A stretch of 38,941 bases of DNA from a bacterium (GCA_021782105.1 JAJXVO010000005.1:1-38941); one strand, 5' to 3'. Counted from the stretch's first letter, positions 15,791 to 25,213 are shown. Program-made: numbers and translations. Notes: generated from the letters alone by a model not told the origin.

Positions 15791-16930
15791 ATGATCGATC
15801 CCATGCTCTCCCGATTCCTCCGCGGTGCCGCCGCATATTATGCCCTCGCATTGGTGGCCATCCATGCCGAACCGACGCTCACGGACCATGGCCAATATTT
15901 CAAATCCTCGCCTTCGGCGGACGTCGGACTGACGACGGTGCCTGCGTCGGACAGCCGGTTCCTGTACGAGGGACGCTTCGACACCGCGAAGCCTGCGGCG
16001 CCGGTGGCGATCTGGGAAGGCAGCCGAATCTGGATCGATTTCGAGGGCAGCCGCATCGCGCTGCTATTCGACCACCTGCAGGACCAGTGTTTCTTCGATG
16101 TGCACGTGGACGGGATGAGCCACGTCCTCGCGCTCCGCGATCCCTCGCAACACTGCTACGAACTGACGCTTCCGCTGGGTCCGGGGAGGCACCGGCTGAT
16201 GCTCTTCAAGCGCAGCGAGGCGACGGCGGGCACGGTGGCCTTCAAGGGCATCCAGGTCGCGCATGGTGCGGCGCTATGGGCGGCGCAAAGGCCGACCTAT
16301 CGCATGAAGATGGAATTCATCGGCGATTCGATCACGGTGGGAGCCTGCAACGAGGACGGTCCCGCCGACCAGTGGGACGACCGGCTTACGCATGACAACG
16401 CGCTCAGCTACGGAGCGTTGACGGCAGCGGCCTTTCACGCGGACTACCGCTGCATCGCCGTGAGCGGCATGGGCATATGCGCGGGTTATGTGCCGATGCT
16501 CGCGGGGCAGGTTTGGGACCGCGTCTATCCCCGGGTGGGTGCGCCAAAGGCGGACCTCACGTCGTGGCAGCCGGATGTCGTTTTCGTGAATTTCGGTGAA
16601 AACGACAACTCGTTCACCTCGGTGCACCACGAGCCGTTCCCGCCTGGTTTCACCGCGGGCTACGTCGCACTGGTCCAATCGATACGTGCGGCGTATCCGA
16701 AGGCGGAAATCGTGCTGCTGCGCGGAGGCATGTTTGGAGGCGCGAAGAGTGAAGTCCTGCGCAAAGCCTGGATGGCGGCTGTGACGAAACTCGAGGCAGG
16801 CGACCGTGACGTGGCGCACTTTGTCTTCACCCACTGGACAGAGACGCATCCGCGTGTGAAAGACGACCAGGCGATGGCCGACGAACTCAGCTCGTGGCTG
16901 GGGAACCAGCCCTTTATGCAAGGGCGTTGA
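15791..16930 (+). CDS. Secreted SGNH/GDSL esterase, carbohydrate esterase family 2-like
   Basis: About 379 residues. Starts at 15791 (MIDPMLSRFL) or 15803 (MLSRFLRGAA) both lead into a signal peptide ending near VAIHA. The N-terminal half (about 30-165) is a jelly-roll-like beta domain (GRFDTAKPAAPVAIWEGSRI, PGRHRLMLFKRSEAT), as in CE2 acetyl-xylan esterases. The C-terminal SGNH domain has MEFIGDSITVGACN with nucleophile Ser180, SGMGICAGY, NFGENDNSF and THPRVKDD with His353. CE2 enzymes remove acetyl groups from xylan or glucomannan and may use a Ser-His dyad. Together with the GH51-like and GH62 enzymes this fits extracellular arabinoxylan breakdown. It diverges from the epimerase gene. Confidence 0.82.
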   Translation: MIDPMLSRFLRGAAAYYALALVAIHAEPTLTDHGQYFKSSPSADVGLTTVPASDSRFLYEGRFDTAKPAAPVAIWEGSRIWIDFEGSRIALLFDHLQDQCFFDVHVDGMSHVLALRDPSQHCYELTLPLGPGRHRLMLFKRSEATAGTVAFKGIQVAHGAALWAAQRPTYRMKMEFIGDSITVGACNEDGPADQWDDRLTHDNALSYGALTAAAFHADYRCIAVSGMGICAGYVPMLAGQVWDRVYPRVGAPKADLTSWQPDVVFVNFGENDNSFTSVHHEPFPPGFTAGYVALVQSIRAAYPKAEIVLLRGGMFGGAKSEVLRKAWMAAVTKLEAGDRDVAHFVFTHWTETHPRVKDDQAMADELSSWLGNQPFMQGR

Positions 16931-17465
16931 AACTCGGGAAGTCTTTGGCTGCGGCGCCTGCGTTGCGTCGCAGCCTCGTTGGCGATCCGAATGGGCACGG
17001 CGGCTGCGATGAGCGCTTGTCAGATGGAAAGCCGGAGGGGGCGGAACCGGCAGACGTGGGATTCGTGCAAGACTTGCCCGGATGAGTGGGCAGAACCGAG
17101 ACGTTCGGACGGCGGAGCTTCGCGTGAGGATAAGCCATTCATTGGCAATTGTTAATTGTGCTGCGTCTTCAGCGCCCAATTCGCTGCCTGCCGGGTCTCT
17201 GGGGAAAACCCGGGAAAATGACTCGGGAGAAATAGGAAAATCCTTAGTCAGGGGAAATGGTCTGATACGATAGAATGAAATGGCTGCGCCTGTCGGCAGG
17301 GGTGGCTCTCTAATCTCCATGAATCTGTCCTGTAGTGTTGGGAGGATACGCCGAACGGCGATTCGGAAGCCGCGCCGTTTGGCCGTGGCTGGGTGACCGG
17401 CCCCTGGAGTGCCCGCGAATTGAATCACGGTCGACGCACTCGGTCAGCCAATCCGAACCACGCCT
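16931..17465. other. Intergenic region before the kinase cassette, with GGGAAAA-type repeats
   Basis: About 535 bp with no convincing gene. The stretch 17201-17260 is strikingly purine-rich and holds five related units: GGGGAAAA (17201), CGGGAAAA (17211), CGGGAGAAA (17224), AGGAAAA (17234) and GGGGAAAT (17251), roughly 10-17 bp apart. This lies about 210-265 bp before the first kinase start and could be a regulator-binding array for the cassette promoter. I could not assign -35/-10 boxes with confidence. Confidence 0.4.
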
Positions 17466-19244
17466 ATGACAGACCTGATATCCAGCATTGTGGGGCCTGC
17501 GTCCTGCGAAACGACCGTTTTGGTGGGCCTTCTCGCGCTGGGGGCATTGGTCCTGGTGCGGGATCGTCGGATCCGCGGTGCCCTGAAAAAGGAAGTCGCC
17601 GACCACCTGCGTACGCTTGAGGAGCGCGAATCGCTTTACGGCACCCTCGTGTCGCGTGCGAGCGACGGGATCGTGCTGCTGCAGGATGAACGCATCGTGA
17701 TGATCAATCCACGCCTGCTGGTGCTGATTGGCTGCACGGAATCCGAGGTGAAGGGTCAACCGTTTCTGCAGTTCGTCCATCCGGAGAGCCGTGCGGAGAT
17801 GAGGGGAATCTACGCCCGGCGCATGGCAGGAGGAGACGCTCCCTATCTTTATGAGACGGCCCTGTTGCGCCGGGATGGGCAGCGCCTGGAGGTGGAGGTC
17901 AGCGGCACGGTGATTACTTTTGAAGGGACCCTCTCGAACCTCGTGATGGTGCGGGACATCTCGCAGAGGCGTCAGACGGAGAGGAAGCTGGCTGTCTCGA
18001 CCCGACGTCTTGGCGCGGTCAACCGACGCCTCGGTGCGGCGATGATCCGGGCGGAAGAACTTGCGCACTGGGCCGAGGAGGCGGAGCGCAGCAAGAGCGA
18101 GTTTCTCGCGAACATGAGCTGCGAGCTTCGCACCCCGCTCACTTCGATCGTCGGCATGGTGGATTTGTTGCGCGACGAGGCCTTTGGGCCGGTCAATGCA
18201 TCGCAGCGGGAGAGTCTGGAGTCGATCGATGAGAGCAGCCGGCACCTGCTCGAGCTGATCAACGACATCCTCGACATGGCGAAGCTGGAGTCCGGACGGG
18301 TAGAGTTGAAGTGCGCCGAGATCGACGTTCGCGGGCTGTGCGAGGCGTGCATGCGGTTCGTGGCGATTTCTGCCGCCCGGAAAGGAGTGAATACGATTCT
18401 CGAGTGCACCCAGGGTCCGGCGAAAATGTGGGCCGACGCGCGGAGGCTCCGTCAGGTCCTGATCAACCTGCTGGGCAACGCCGTCAAATTCACGCCATCT
18501 GGCGGCAGCATCGCGCTCGTGGTTGCGCAGGCGGAGGGCGTCGCGGGAGTGCGGTTTACGGTCTCGGATACCGGCTTCGGCATCAGCCGGGCAAAACTCG
18601 CCGCGATCTTCGAACCCATGGAGAAAGGCGGGTCGGCGCTTTCTGGATACCGGGGCGGGGCAGGACTTGGGTTGCCGATGGCGCGGAGGCTGGCGGTGCT
18701 CCAGGGAGGGGCGCTCACGGCGCAGAGCGAACCCGGCATGGGCAGTTCCTTCACCGTGATCATCCCCGATCGTCCGATCCCGTCGCCGGCAATATCGGTC
18801 GGAGACGACGGAGGCGGGCTTGCTCAAAGCGTTTCGCTGGCGGGGCTTCGCATCCTGATCGCCGAGGACGATGCCACCAACGCACGCATCCTCGAACTGC
18901 GACTCCAGATTTCGGGCGCATCGGTGACGGTGGTTGGAAACGGGCGAGAGGCGGTGGAGTGCGCCAGGAGCATGCGGCCCGACGTCGTTCTCATGGATGT
19001 CCAGATGCCGGAGATGAACGGCATCGACGCCACCCGTGCCCTTAAAGGGGATCCCTTGACGGCGGGCATACCTATCATTTGTCTGACCGTCCTCGCGATG
19101 GACGAGGATCGAGACCGCTGCCTTGCCGCAGGTGCGGACGATTACCTAATCAAACCAGTCGCGATGCGGGCCTTGATTTCCAAACTACGCCGCGAGCCCG
19201 CCGGGTCGGAAAATACGGAGGTGCTCGGGAATCTCCGGGAATGA
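17466..19244 (+). CDS. Hybrid histidine-kinase-like protein lacking the phospho-acceptor His
   Basis: A 592-residue protein: one N-terminal transmembrane helix (about 15-32), a PAS domain (about 58-170), a coiled linker, a HisKA-like helix pair (about 205-270), an HATPase domain (about 315-430) and a C-terminal receiver (about 458-575). The H-box reads FLANMSCELRTPLTSIVG, so residue 219 is Cys (TGC at 18120-18122) where active kinases have His. The ATPase N-box (LINLLGNAVKFTPSGG), DTGFGIS and GGAGLGLPMARRL remain. The receiver keeps AEDDATN, Asp511 in LMDVQMPEMNG, LTVLAMDEDRDRC and LIKPV. It therefore probably cannot autophosphorylate on its own HisKA and may act as an ATP-dependent switch or as a phosphate acceptor for the other kinases. 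It is first in the cassette; its TGA overlaps the next ATG. Confidence 0.88.
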   Translation: MTDLISSIVGPASCETTVLVGLLALGALVLVRDRRIRGALKKEVADHLRTLEERESLYGTLVSRASDGIVLLQDERIVMINPRLLVLIGCTESEVKGQPFLQFVHPESRAEMRGIYARRMAGGDAPYLYETALLRRDGQRLEVEVSGTVITFEGTLSNLVMVRDISQRRQTERKLAVSTRRLGAVNRRLGAAMIRAEELAHWAEEAERSKSEFLANMSCELRTPLTSIVGMVDLLRDEAFGPVNASQRESLESIDESSRHLLELINDILDMAKLESGRVELKCAEIDVRGLCEACMRFVAISAARKGVNTILECTQGPAKMWADARRLRQVLINLLGNAVKFTPSGGSIALVVAQAEGVAGVRFTVSDTGFGISRAKLAAIFEPMEKGGSALSGYRGGAGLGLPMARRLAVLQGGALTAQSEPGMGSSFTVIIPDRPIPSPAISVGDDGGGLAQSVSLAGLRILIAEDDATNARILELRLQISGASVTVVGNGREAVECARSMRPDVVLMDVQMPEMNGIDATRALKGDPLTAGIPIICLTVLAMDEDRDRCLAAGADDYLIKPVAMRALISKLRREPAGSENTEVLGNLRE

Positions 19245-22200
19245 ACATCAGCAAAAGCCAGCCAGCCCAGCCGAAGCCCGCCTCGGGACGGGCGGTATGC
19301 GGATTTTCGCTGCCCTTGCTCGACGGGCCGGCGCATGTGCGGTGGGCGGCTTTCTGTGTGGTGTACACGGCGGCGGCGCTTGTCAGTGAAATGATCCGGC
19401 CGGCGCTCGCTCCGCGCGCCCCCCTGTGGTTGCCGGCCGGGCTATTGATCGTCGTGCTTTTGGCCGCTCCCAGGAGGCACTGGGCCGGCTACCTGGCTTT
19501 TGCTGCTGCGTTGAGCTTCGGGCTCGCCCTTCGCTCGGGAGCCTCCTCCGGGTTTGCCGCCGTCGGTTCTCTCGGTGTCGTGTTAGAGGCGCTTATCTCG
19601 GTCTGGGGAACCACGCTGTGGGTGCGGAGCCATTCGGCGGATGAGGCGGGCGGCGCGATTGGACTGCTTGCGGTCTGCGCGCTTCCGGGCCCTGCCGTCG
19701 GCGCTGCCCTCGTCGTGATCGGCTGCGCGGGCAACTCGGTTCCGTCCGAATATCTGGCATATTGGCTGGATCTGTGGTGTCGCGACGTGCTCGCGATCCT
19801 CATCTTTCTTCCGCTCGCCATGGGTGCGGCCGCGGAATGGAGGCGGTGGGCGACCGAGACGATCGCGGCAAGGCGGACCGAGGTCGCGCTGTTGCTGGCC
19901 GTCGCTTTGGCCGACACCTGGCTCGTGTTCGGCCTGACGGGGTCGGTGGGGGGCGAAGTCAGGTTTCTGCTCGCCCCACTCTTCGTGTGGGCGGCGATGC
20001 GCCTTCAGGCCCGCGGCGTTGCCCTGGTCAGCGCCTTGATTTCGCTGACGCTTTTCGCCCTGGCCACCGTCGTGCCCAATCACATCGACGTGTTCACGCC
20101 GGGAATGATCGCACACCTTCAGGTCTTTCTCGTCGTATCAACGGCGACGGCGCTGATGATCTCGATCGCGTGGAACGAATACCAGAACTCCGCCGGCAGT
20201 CTGCTGCGCCTGCAGACCAGCATGACCGAGATCGTGGTGACCGTCCAGGTGGTGCGCGATGAACAGGGGGCGATCGCCGACTTCATGATCGTGGACGTCA
20301 ATCCGGCCTTCCTGGCCGCTTCCAAAATCACCCTCCAGGCGGCGGTCGGCGCCCTGCTTTCGGAATTTGTGGAAAATCCGTCTCGGGAGTATGGTGAGGA
20401 GGCGGACGGATTGCTCCGTGACCGTCGACCGCGGACGATCGAGGTGCATTCGCCTGCGAGCGGACGCTGGTACCAGGTTTCTGCCTATGCGTCGGAGGTG
20501 GAAGATCGCATCGCGACACTTTCCACGGACATCACGGCGTTGAAGGAGCGTGAAGCGGAGGTGGTCCGCTACTCGCGGATGTACTCGATGGTGAGCCAGA
20601 TCAACCAGTCGATCGTGCGGTCGGCCAAGCGCGAGGACCTGCTTCGCAACGTGTGTGTTGCGCTTACCGAACACGGTCGGTTCGTCGCGGCCTGGGCGGG
20701 GCGTTTTCGCTCCACGGAGAACCGGCTGATCAAAGTCCACGCGTCGGGAGCGGAGCCGATGTTTGCCGAACTGCAATCCTTGCCGGCGCCTGCCGACGAG
20801 ATGCTCGCCAGAAGGGCGTTTAGGGAGGGGGCGATCGTCGTCTGCATGAACCCCGGGGACGATCCCACGGCCCAGCCCTGGGGAGCCGTGGCGGCCCGGC
20901 ACGGGATGGGTTCCCTCGCGGCCTTTCCTCTCAGAGAGGACGGGCGCGTTGTTGGGGCGGTCTTTGTCTGTTCCGGTGACGCGGGGGCGTTTTCGTCCAA
21001 GGAAGTCGATTTGTTGGGCGAGGTGGCGCGGGACATTGGCTTCGCCCTCGACAAGATGCGGGGGGATGCGATTCGCACCCAGACCATGGCCAACCTTGTC
21101 GAGAGCGACCGGCGATTTCGCGGGCTCTTCGATCAGGCGCCGGTCGCCTATCAGGCGCTCGACGGGCGCGGGGTGCTCGTCGACGTCAATCCCGCCTGGC
21201 TTGCGCTGTTCAAGGAAACGCGGCCCGAGGCGATCGGCCGGCCGTTCCTGGACTTCGTGGGAGACGAGCAAAGGGAGGGTTTCGTGCAAGGTTTTGCGGC
21301 GCTGGTGAGCAATGGAGGCGAACGCACCCTCGAGTTCGATCTGGTCCGTGCGGACGGGGAGGGATTTGCGGCCCAGGTGGCAATCCGTGTCCAGGGCGAC
21401 GCCGAGGGGCGGTTTCAGCTGGCCCACTGCATCGTCTACGACGTGTCGGAGCGGATACGTTACGAGCGTTCCCTGCGCGAGGGGGAGGAACGCATCAAGA
21501 CGGCCTTCGAGATCGCGAACGACGGGATCTGGGAGGCCAATCTCAGGACGGGACGCCTCTCCCTGTCGCATCGGTTTTACACGATGCTGGGATACCAGCC
21601 GGGCGAATTCGACGAGACGCCGCGCCAGTGGATCGACCGGATTCACCCGGAGGACGCCGCAGGGGTCGTCGCGCGTTACCCCGCGTTCCTGGCTTCGGGC
21701 GAGGACAACTTTGAGATTGAATACCGGCTCCGGGACAAATCGGGCGCGTGGCGCTGGATCCGGGCGCGGGGCCGTGTGGTGGAGAAGGGGCCGGCTGGCG
21801 AAAAGGTGCGCATCCTGGGTACGAACAGCGACATCACCTTGCGCAAGCGCTCGGAGCTCGCGCTGCGGGAGAGCGAACGCCGGCTCGCGTTCGTGATCGA
21901 GGGCTCGGCGCTCGCCGCCTGGGACTGGGACCTGCACTCCGGCGAGATCCTGTTCAATGCGTACTGGGCCCGTCTGACGGGCAATGGCGATACCGAGCGC
22001 ATCATTTCCGCCGACGAGAGGAAGACGTACCTCCACCCGCAGGACTTCGAGATGGTTGCCGCGGCATTCAATGAACATCTCCAGGGCAGGCGGCCGTATT
22101 TCGAGTGCGAATACCGGGTGCGGCGCGGGGATGGGACGTGGCTGTGGGTCTACGACCGGGGACAGGTGATTGCGCGCGACGGCGTGGGCGGCCCCTTGCG

Positions 22201-23791
22201 GGCGGCAGGCACGCTCAGGGACATCACCGACCGCAGACTTGCCGAGATGCAGGTGCGCGAACAGGCGGCGCTGCTCGATCAGACCGACGACATCGTGCTC
22301 ACCGTCGATGCCGCCGGAAGTGTCCGCTTCGCAAACCGAAGCGCCGAAGTGTTCTTCGGAGTCGCGGCGACGGAGTTGCGAGGGCGTCGGCTGACCGATC
22401 TGTTCGACGGGGTGGTGCCGACCTGCGATGCGACGGTGGTCGGGCGCGTCCTGGCCGAAGGGGAATGGAAGGCGGAGTTCAGCTTCGAGCGGGGCTTTCG
22501 CCAGGGACATGTGCTCGATGGGCGCTGGTCGATCGTGCATTCCGAAGCGGATGCCTCGGTCCTGATCCTGCTCGTTTGCACCGACATCACTGAGCGGCGT
22601 CTGCTGGAGTCCCGCTTCCTTCGCGCCCAGCGTATGGAGAGCATCGGCTCGCTCGCCTCGGGAGTCGCGCACGATCTCAACAACATCTTTCTGCCCATCT
22701 CGCTCGCCGCCCACATCCTGAAGAAATCTCCCCCGGAGGATCAGCGCGCCTCCCTTTACGCGATGCTGGACCAGAGCGCGCAGCGGGGCGCCGACCTCGT
22801 GCAGCAGTTGCTCACCTTTGGCCGCGGCTTCGACGGGCGTCGCGTCGAGCTTCAGCCGCGGATGCTTTTTCACGAGATCCGCCGCATCATCCGCGAGACG
22901 TTTCCGAAAAACATCGTGCTCGAAACGGAGCTTCCCGAGGACCTCTGGACTGTGTCGGCCGACCCCACCCAGCTGCATCAGGTGCTCCTCAACCTCTGCC
23001 TCAATGCCCGCGATGCGATGGGGGGCGGAGGCACGCTTTCGCTGACGGCTGAAAACGTCGTGTTCGACGAGCATTATGCCGCGATGAATCCCGAGGCGGA
23101 ACCCGGACCCCACGTGATCCTGGAGGTTGGGGATACCGGCATCGGGATTCCCCCCGAAAATCTCGAAAAGATCTTCGATCCGTTTTTCACCACCAAGGAA
23201 CCCGGGGTGGGGACCGGCCTCGGTCTTTCCACCGTGCATGGCATCGTCAAGGGCCATGGCGGTTTCATCCAGGTCCGCAGCCGGGTGGGCGAGGGCGCCG
23301 TCTTCAAGGTGTATCTGCCCGCAATCCCCTCGCCCCTGGAGGTGCAGGAAATCCCCGCGAGTGAGGACATCCCGATGGGCGCCGGAGAGACGATCCTCGT
23401 CGTGGACGACGAGGAGGCCGTCCGCGAAACTCTCCGCCACATGCTCGAAAACCACGGCTATCGCGTGATTCTCGCTCCCGACGGACGCCAGGGGCTGGTC
23501 TGCTACACCCAACAGCGGCAGCAGGTCCGGGTGCTCGTCACCGACATCATGATGCCCGTGATGGACGGCACCGACCTGATACGCGCTCTTCGACGGATCG
23601 ACGAAACCCTGCCCGTCATCGCGATGAGTGGCCTGCCGGAAAAAGAGGTCGCAGCCTCCGAGGGTGGCATCCGGGCCAACGCCTTTATCATGAAACCATT
23701 CGTGTCCGAACAACTGCTCGTGGTCCTTCACTCGATGCTCGCGCCAAGGTTGCAGGAGACCCTGGAGTCGAAAGCCACCGTTCGGCCATGA
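19241..23791 (+). CDS. Large membrane hybrid histidine kinase (MASE1-PAS-GAF-PAS4-HisKA-HATPase-REC)
   Basis: 1516 residues from the ATG at 19241, which overlaps the stop of the upstream gene. Residues about 30-320 are a MASE1-like integral membrane sensor. Then come a PAS-like region (about 325-440), a GAF domain (about 445-605, MYSMVSQINQSIVRSAKRED), and four PAS domains starting near 622 (DRRFRGLFDQAPVAYQALDG), 749 (IKTAFEIANDGIWEANL), 882 (RRLAFVIEGSALAAWDWDL) and 1010 (LLDQTDDIVLTVDAAG). The kinase core is of the NtrB type: SLASGVAHDLNNIFLPI with His1144, and an HATPase with NLCLNARDAM, DTGIGIPPEN and GTGLGLSTVHG. The receiver (about 1383-1500) has VVDDEEAVRE, TDIMMPVMDG and KPF. All catalytic residues look intact. 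The many PAS/GAF modules suggest several cytoplasmic signals besides a membrane one. The ligand is unknown. Confidence 0.92.
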   Translation: MNISKSQPAQPKPASGRAVCGFSLPLLDGPAHVRWAAFCVVYTAAALVSEMIRPALAPRAPLWLPAGLLIVVLLAAPRRHWAGYLAFAAALSFGLALRSGASSGFAAVGSLGVVLEALISVWGTTLWVRSHSADEAGGAIGLLAVCALPGPAVGAALVVIGCAGNSVPSEYLAYWLDLWCRDVLAILIFLPLAMGAAAEWRRWATETIAARRTEVALLLAVALADTWLVFGLTGSVGGEVRFLLAPLFVWAAMRLQARGVALVSALISLTLFALATVVPNHIDVFTPGMIAHLQVFLVVSTATALMISIAWNEYQNSAGSLLRLQTSMTEIVVTVQVVRDEQGAIADFMIVDVNPAFLAASKITLQAAVGALLSEFVENPSREYGEEADGLLRDRRPRTIEVHSPASGRWYQVSAYASEVEDRIATLSTDITALKEREAEVVRYSRMYSMVSQINQSIVRSAKREDLLRNVCVALTEHGRFVAAWAGRFRSTENRLIKVHASGAEPMFAELQSLPAPADEMLARRAFREGAIVVCMNPGDDPTAQPWGAVAARHGMGSLAAFPLREDGRVVGAVFVCSGDAGAFSSKEVDLLGEVARDIGFALDKMRGDAIRTQTMANLVESDRRFRGLFDQAPVAYQALDGRGVLVDVNPAWLALFKETRPEAIGRPFLDFVGDEQREGFVQGFAALVSNGGERTLEFDLVRADGEGFAAQVAIRVQGDAEGRFQLAHCIVYDVSERIRYERSLREGEERIKTAFEIANDGIWEANLRTGRLSLSHRFYTMLGYQPGEFDETPRQWIDRIHPEDAAGVVARYPAFLASGEDNFEIEYRLRDKSGAWRWIRARGRVVEKGPAGEKVRILGTNSDITLRKRSELALRESERRLAFVIEGSALAAWDWDLHSGEILFNAYWARLTGNGDTERIISADERKTYLHPQDFEMVAAAFNEHLQGRRPYFECEYRVRRGDGTWLWVYDRGQVIARDGVGGPLRAAGTLRDITDRRLAEMQVREQAALLDQTDDIVLTVDAAGSVRFANRSAEVFFGVAATELRGRRLTDLFDGVVPTCDATVVGRVLAEGEWKAEFSFERGFRQGHVLDGRWSIVHSEADASVLILLVCTDITERRLLESRFLRAQRMESIGSLASGVAHDLNNIFLPISLAAHILKKSPPEDQRASLYAMLDQSAQRGADLVQQLLTFGRGFDGRRVELQPRMLFHEIRRIIRETFPKNIVLETELPEDLWTVSADPTQLHQVLLNLCLNARDAMGGGGTLSLTAENVVFDEHYAAMNPEAEPGPHVILEVGDTGIGIPPENLEKIFDPFFTTKEPGVGTGLGLSTVHGIVKGHGGFIQVRSRVGEGAVFKVYLPAIPSPLEVQEIPASEDIPMGAGETILVVDDEEAVRETLRHMLENHGYRVILAPDGRQGLVCYTQQRQQVRVLVTDIMMPVMDGTDLIRALRRIDETLPVIAMSGLPEKEVAASEGGIRANAFIMKPFVSEQLLVVLHSMLAPRLQETLESKATVRP

Positions 23792-24081
23792 ACTCAGAGT
23801 CCTATTTTCAGGAATCCGAGGCAGCCAGGCGGATGCTTTTGTGGCTGTCGTTTGAATGTCCCGGCCGCGGCAACCCGGCCGGCTGTCCGCTTCACTCGGT
23901 GCGGTATCTTCCCCCCGACGACCGCCGCAGGCTGCTTGGGCGGATGGAGGAGTCAGAGCTGATCCGCCTGTATCGCCTGCATTCGGACTGCTCTCTGTCG
24001 CGAACGCGCGTGACCGATGAAATCCGCGTCTCCGCATCTCAGCTGGGGCAAGGCTCGGAGACGCAGGATTGCCATGGGTGA
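23788..24081 (+). CDS. Small Cys/His-rich protein within the kinase cassette
   Basis: 97 residues; I cannot name it. Its ATG overlaps the stop of the large kinase (ATGA) and its stop lies inside the start of the next kinase (8-bp overlap), so it is surely translated with them if real. The sequence has a possible metal site: Cys24 and Cys33 with His36 in ECPGRGNPAGCPLHSVR, then His65 and Cys68 in LYRLHSDCSL, plus Cys95 near the end. The middle (LPPDDRRRLLGRMEESELIR) is a charged helix. I have a weak recollection of small bacterial proteins of the form CPLHxxR...LPxxxR...HxxC near signalling genes, but cannot verify it. No signal peptide or membrane segment. The last 25 residues overlap less conserved-looking sequence and may be a run-on. 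Confidence 0.68.
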   Translation: MNSESYFQESEAARRMLLWLSFECPGRGNPAGCPLHSVRYLPPDDRRRLLGRMEESELIRLYRLHSDCSLSRTRVTDEIRVSASQLGQGSETQDCHG

Positions 24082-25213
24082 ATCATCTCTCAACCGCCTC
24101 CGCCCGTCGCCAATCGGGCAGTTGGAGCTGTTCGATGCTGCTCCGGTGTCCTTTCTCGCCCTCGACCCGAAGGGACGCATTGCCGATCTCAACCGCGAGG
24201 CCGCGCTGTTTTTTGGAGCGACCCCGGAAGGGATCATGGGAAGCGTATTTTCCGGTTTTCTGGGGGAAGGGCAGAGGGCCGACTACCAGGCGCTCCTCGA
24301 TCGATTTTTCACCGATGCGGCCCCTTTCGATTTCGATGCCCGGTTTCCTGATGCGCAGGGAGAGGAGCGCCGGGTCAAACTCTGCGGCACGCCCCTTTCC
24401 GGCACCGACGGTCGGCCCCTGCTGTGCGTCACCCTGTGCAAGACCCGTGGCGACGATCCGCAAGGAGATCGGCGCAGGGCGGAGTCCGAACGCGGGCGCC
24501 TGATCGCCGAACTCAAACGCAAGAACCTCGAACTCGAGCAGTTCACGTTTTCGGTGTCCCACGACCTGAAGGGTCCGCTGCACACCATCAAGGGCTTTGT
24601 GGAGATCATGCAGCACGAGGTCGAAGGCCGGCGCTACGACAATGTCGCCAGCGATCTCGCCCGCGTCCGCGATGCGGCCGACCGGATGCAGGAGCTGCTG
24701 GACGCCATCCTGGCGTTGTCCCGGATAGGCCGAGTGATAGGGCCCAAGGACGAAGTGCCGCTCGGCCCTCTGGTCGAGGAGGTGCTGAGACTTCTCGATG
24801 GGCAGATCAGGCGCCGGGGCGTCGCGATCCAGGTCGCTCCCGACCTTCCGGTGGTGCGTGGCGATCGTGTGCGGTTGCGCGAGGTCGTCCAAAACCTGGT
24901 CGAAAACGCCGTGAAATTCATGGGCGTCCAGTCGGATCCCCGGGTGGAGATTTCCGCGCAAACCTGTGAGGGCGAGGTGCGCGTCAGCGTGGTGGACAAT
25001 GGCATCGGGCTTATGGACAAGGACCAGAGGACGATTTTCGAGCTGTTCAGGAAACTCGATCACGGAATCGACGGCGCGGGGGTGGGGCTGGCGTTGGTGA
25101 AACGGATCATGGAAGTTCACGGAGGCCGTATTTGGGCGGAATCCGGTGGTCCGGGCCAAGGCAGCACCTTCGTGTTCACGCTTCCGTCCGCAGGTGGGGA
25201 TGTTGCCTCATGA
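24074..25213 (+). CDS. Soluble PAS-histidine kinase (bacteriophytochrome-type core)
   Basis: A 379-residue cytoplasmic kinase starting at 24074 (MGESSLNRLRPSPIGQ), where AGGA just upstream may serve as the ribosome-binding site. A PAS domain (about 15-125, LFDAAPVSFLALDPKGRIAD) is followed by a coiled linker (RGRLIAELKRKNLELEQ). The HisKA motif is FSVSHDLKGPLHTIKGF with His163, of the type seen in phytochrome-like kinases. The HATPase domain has NLVENAVKFMG, VVDNGIGLMDKDQ and GAGVGLALVKRIME. There is no receiver domain and no membrane segment, so it must pass phosphate to another protein. The receiver domains of the three hybrid kinases in the same cassette are obvious candidates, including the REC-first protein whose ATG overlaps its stop. 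Confidence 0.9.
   Translation: MGESSLNRLRPSPIGQLELFDAAPVSFLALDPKGRIADLNREAALFFGATPEGIMGSVFSGFLGEGQRADYQALLDRFFTDAAPFDFDARFPDAQGEERRVKLCGTPLSGTDGRPLLCVTLCKTRGDDPQGDRRRAESERGRLIAELKRKNLELEQFTFSVSHDLKGPLHTIKGFVEIMQHEVEGRRYDNVASDLARVRDAADRMQELLDAILALSRIGRVIGPKDEVPLGPLVEEVLRLLDGQIRRRGVAIQVAPDLPVVRGDRVRLREVVQNLVENAVKFMGVQSDPRVEISAQTCEGEVRVSVVDNGIGLMDKDQRTIFELFRKLDHGIDGAGVGLALVKRIMEVHGGRIWAESGGPGQGSTFVFTLPSAGGDVAS

Noticed and set aside
20138-24037. A 1299-codon open frame antisense to the large kinase
   Set aside because: It is an in-register shadow caused by high GC content; its His/Arg/Gly/Asp-rich translation has no domain, while the other strand has clear PAS/GAF/kinase motifs.
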